From assembly GCA_002786065.1 (NCBI GenBank), contig NHNY01000002.1, positions 1,240,001 to 1,304,000 on the forward strand: 64,000 nucleotides of DNA, read 5' to 3'. Below are positions 62,719 through 64,000 of this stretch, in pieces. Below the pieces are notes generated by a model that was not told the origin of the DNA, did no database searches, and saw only the letters and a program-made list of their open reading frames with translations. Every line of letters begins with the position of its first letter. Position 1 is the stretch's first letter. The position numbers and the translations under genes are program-made. The stretch comes from Microcyclospora pomicola. Its lineage: Eukaryota; Ascomycota; Dothideomycetes; Capnodiales.

Positions 62719-64000
62719 ATGTCGCAACGTTCGTTTTCCGTCGGCGGTCGGTCTCCGCAGCCAGCAAACAGAGAAAGAAGTCGCATGCGCTCTCTACCGG
62801 CACCAAGACCGTCGAAGAGATTGATATTGTGCGAAGATGGTAGGGCCGTTTGTGTTGTCTTACTTGCTATCAACGCGCGACGGTGCATGGTACTCTCTTC
62901 CAAAGTGCTGGGAGGGAATGTTGCGCGCGTCAATGCCCTTGCTAATAAAGTGACTTGTAGGAACATGGCTGAATTCGGATAATGGAAGTCTCAAAGCTTC
63001 TATCTCCATCGAGAGCAATGTGACTCGAATGGCGAGGGCAATCAAGGCGCAAAGCTCAGATGGCATTCCGCAAGTCGTGTACTATCACTGGGGAGTTGGA
63101 GCTGGTGGTGGAGTGCTCGACAAATTTATGGGCGCAACTGGATCAGGTCCGTCTACACTGCTCGCACTTCCGACATCGTCACTTGAGATCCACTTGCTGA
63201 CTACCCTGAAGGCCTCGCCGAGATCGTGCGTGAAGGTTATGGTTACATTGCCACGAACTGGACTCCGGGTGATGAAATCTTCATCTTTGGCTTCTCTCGT
63301 GGCGCATACACTGCACGAGCGATCGCGGGTCTGATCGGACAGGTTGGAGTTCTCACAAGGGAAGGCATGCCTTATCTCGCAGAGATCTTTCGCGATGTCC
63401 AGCATCAACACGACCACGATTACAGGCCAAAATACCCTGATCTCCCCTTTCCAGACAAACCGAGCGCACTGGATCCTGCGTATACGCGAGAGCTCCAACG
63501 CAGAGGAATGACAACACTTGGTGTTCAGATCAAGGTCGTCGGGGTGTGGGATACAGTTGGCGCACTTGGAACTCCGAAGATCGGCTGGCTTACTAGGCTA
63601 GGTGTTCAATCGAAGACCATGCGTGAGCTGTCGTTCTACGATACCTCTCTCAGCAACGCGATCGAGTTCGCTTTCCAGGCTCTGGCGCTGGACGAGCGCC
63701 GATTCGCGTTCCAGCCCACACTCTGGGAGAAGCTGGAAGGAAACAGGACTACATTGCGGCAAGTGTGGTTTCCTGGTGCGCATGCCAACATTGGAGGCGG
63801 CTACGACGATCAACAAATTGCCACAATTTCACTTGCTTGGATGATGGCACAATGCCAGCCTTTCCTCGACTTCGATGTTGATTATTTGCTCGACCAATGG
63901 GAGGGTACTGAGGAGTTCTACGAGAAGCACGATCAGAAGGTGCGGCCATGGAGCTTTGGCAAGATCTGGGATGGCATGGCTGGAATCTACGCTGTTGGTG
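62719..64000 (+). CDS. DUF2235 (Tle1-like) alpha/beta hydrolase, 3' partial
   Basis: Exons 62719-62839, 62961-63146, 63212 to the window edge; introns 62840-62960 and 63147-63211. The protein shows the DUF2235 layout: KRLILCEDGTWLNSD (oxyanion-region DGTW), PQVVYYHWGVGAGGGVLDKF, the nucleophile elbow IFGFSRGAYTARAIAGLIG, a catalytic-type Asp in VVGVWDTVGALG and His in VWFPGAHANIGGGYDD. All three triad candidates are present, so an active hydrolase is likely. DUF2235 is shared by bacterial type VI phospholipase effectors (Tle1) and many fungal proteins of unknown substrate. The second intron has a non-consensus GTCCGT donor, chosen because it keeps frame and restores GATGSGLAEIVREGYGYIA. The start could also be ATG 62785. 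The frame is open at the right edge. Confidence 0.85.

Overview
The window is nuclear DNA of a filamentous ascomycete, most likely a Dothideomycete (inference). The evidence is short GT-AG introns of about 50-120 nt, compact genes on both strands, GC-rich third positions, and a purely fungal gene set: an Ire1-spliced HacA, a KapC-type bZIP, an HMT1-type ABC transporter, a hyphal-growth-type GT2 glycosyltransferase and an acid trehalase. I see no rRNA, tRNA, CRISPR array, virus-like element or intact transposon.

Layout. 0-11 kb: 5'-truncated VPS35 (retromer), an Hsm3/PSMD5-like proteasome chaperone, AAR2 (U5 snRNP assembly), an AIM9-like mitochondrial phosphotransferase with an apparent one-base frameshift, and a small unknown membrane protein. 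12.6-23 kb: hacA with its 20-nt unconventional intron, YAK1 kinase and a long DUF1765/UPF0592 protein. 25.8-30 kb: a seven-exon SR-type splicing factor carrying a 6-nt microexon, divergent from ETF-ubiquinone oxidoreductase. 32.7-41 kb: TATA-binding protein with a long pyrimidine-rich leader, a mitochondrial amphipathic-helix protein and the glycine decarboxylase P-protein. 41.5-49 kb: a decayed isocitrate lyase/PEP mutase family gene, secreted acid trehalase and KapC. 49-57 kb: RNA polymerase III subunit Rpc31, eIF3l, a nitrilase-family amidase and an HMT1-type ABC transporter. 57-64 kb: GT2 glycosyltransferase, a small mitochondrial membrane protein, PEX14 and a 3'-truncated DUF2235 hydrolase.

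This is mainly a housekeeping region with no operon-like or secondary-metabolite cluster. Linked themes are coincidental or weak: RNA processing and expression (AAR2, SR protein, TBP, Rpc31, eIF3l), mitochondrial metabolism (ETF-QO, GCV2, AIM9-like, two small membrane proteins) and stress signalling (HacA, YAK1, KapC, trehalase). Three gene pairs share short divergent promoters: SR protein/ETF-QO, eIF3l/nitrilase and small mitochondrial protein/PEX14.

The most informative observations are the HacA twin-loop Ire1 intron, read directly with both stems, the 6-nt microexon and a stopless 51-nt intron in the SR gene, the frameshifted AIM9-like gene, the decayed PEP-mutase-family gene, and a recurrent intergenic TAGGTAAGG/palindrome motif. 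No clearly new multi-gene system was found.
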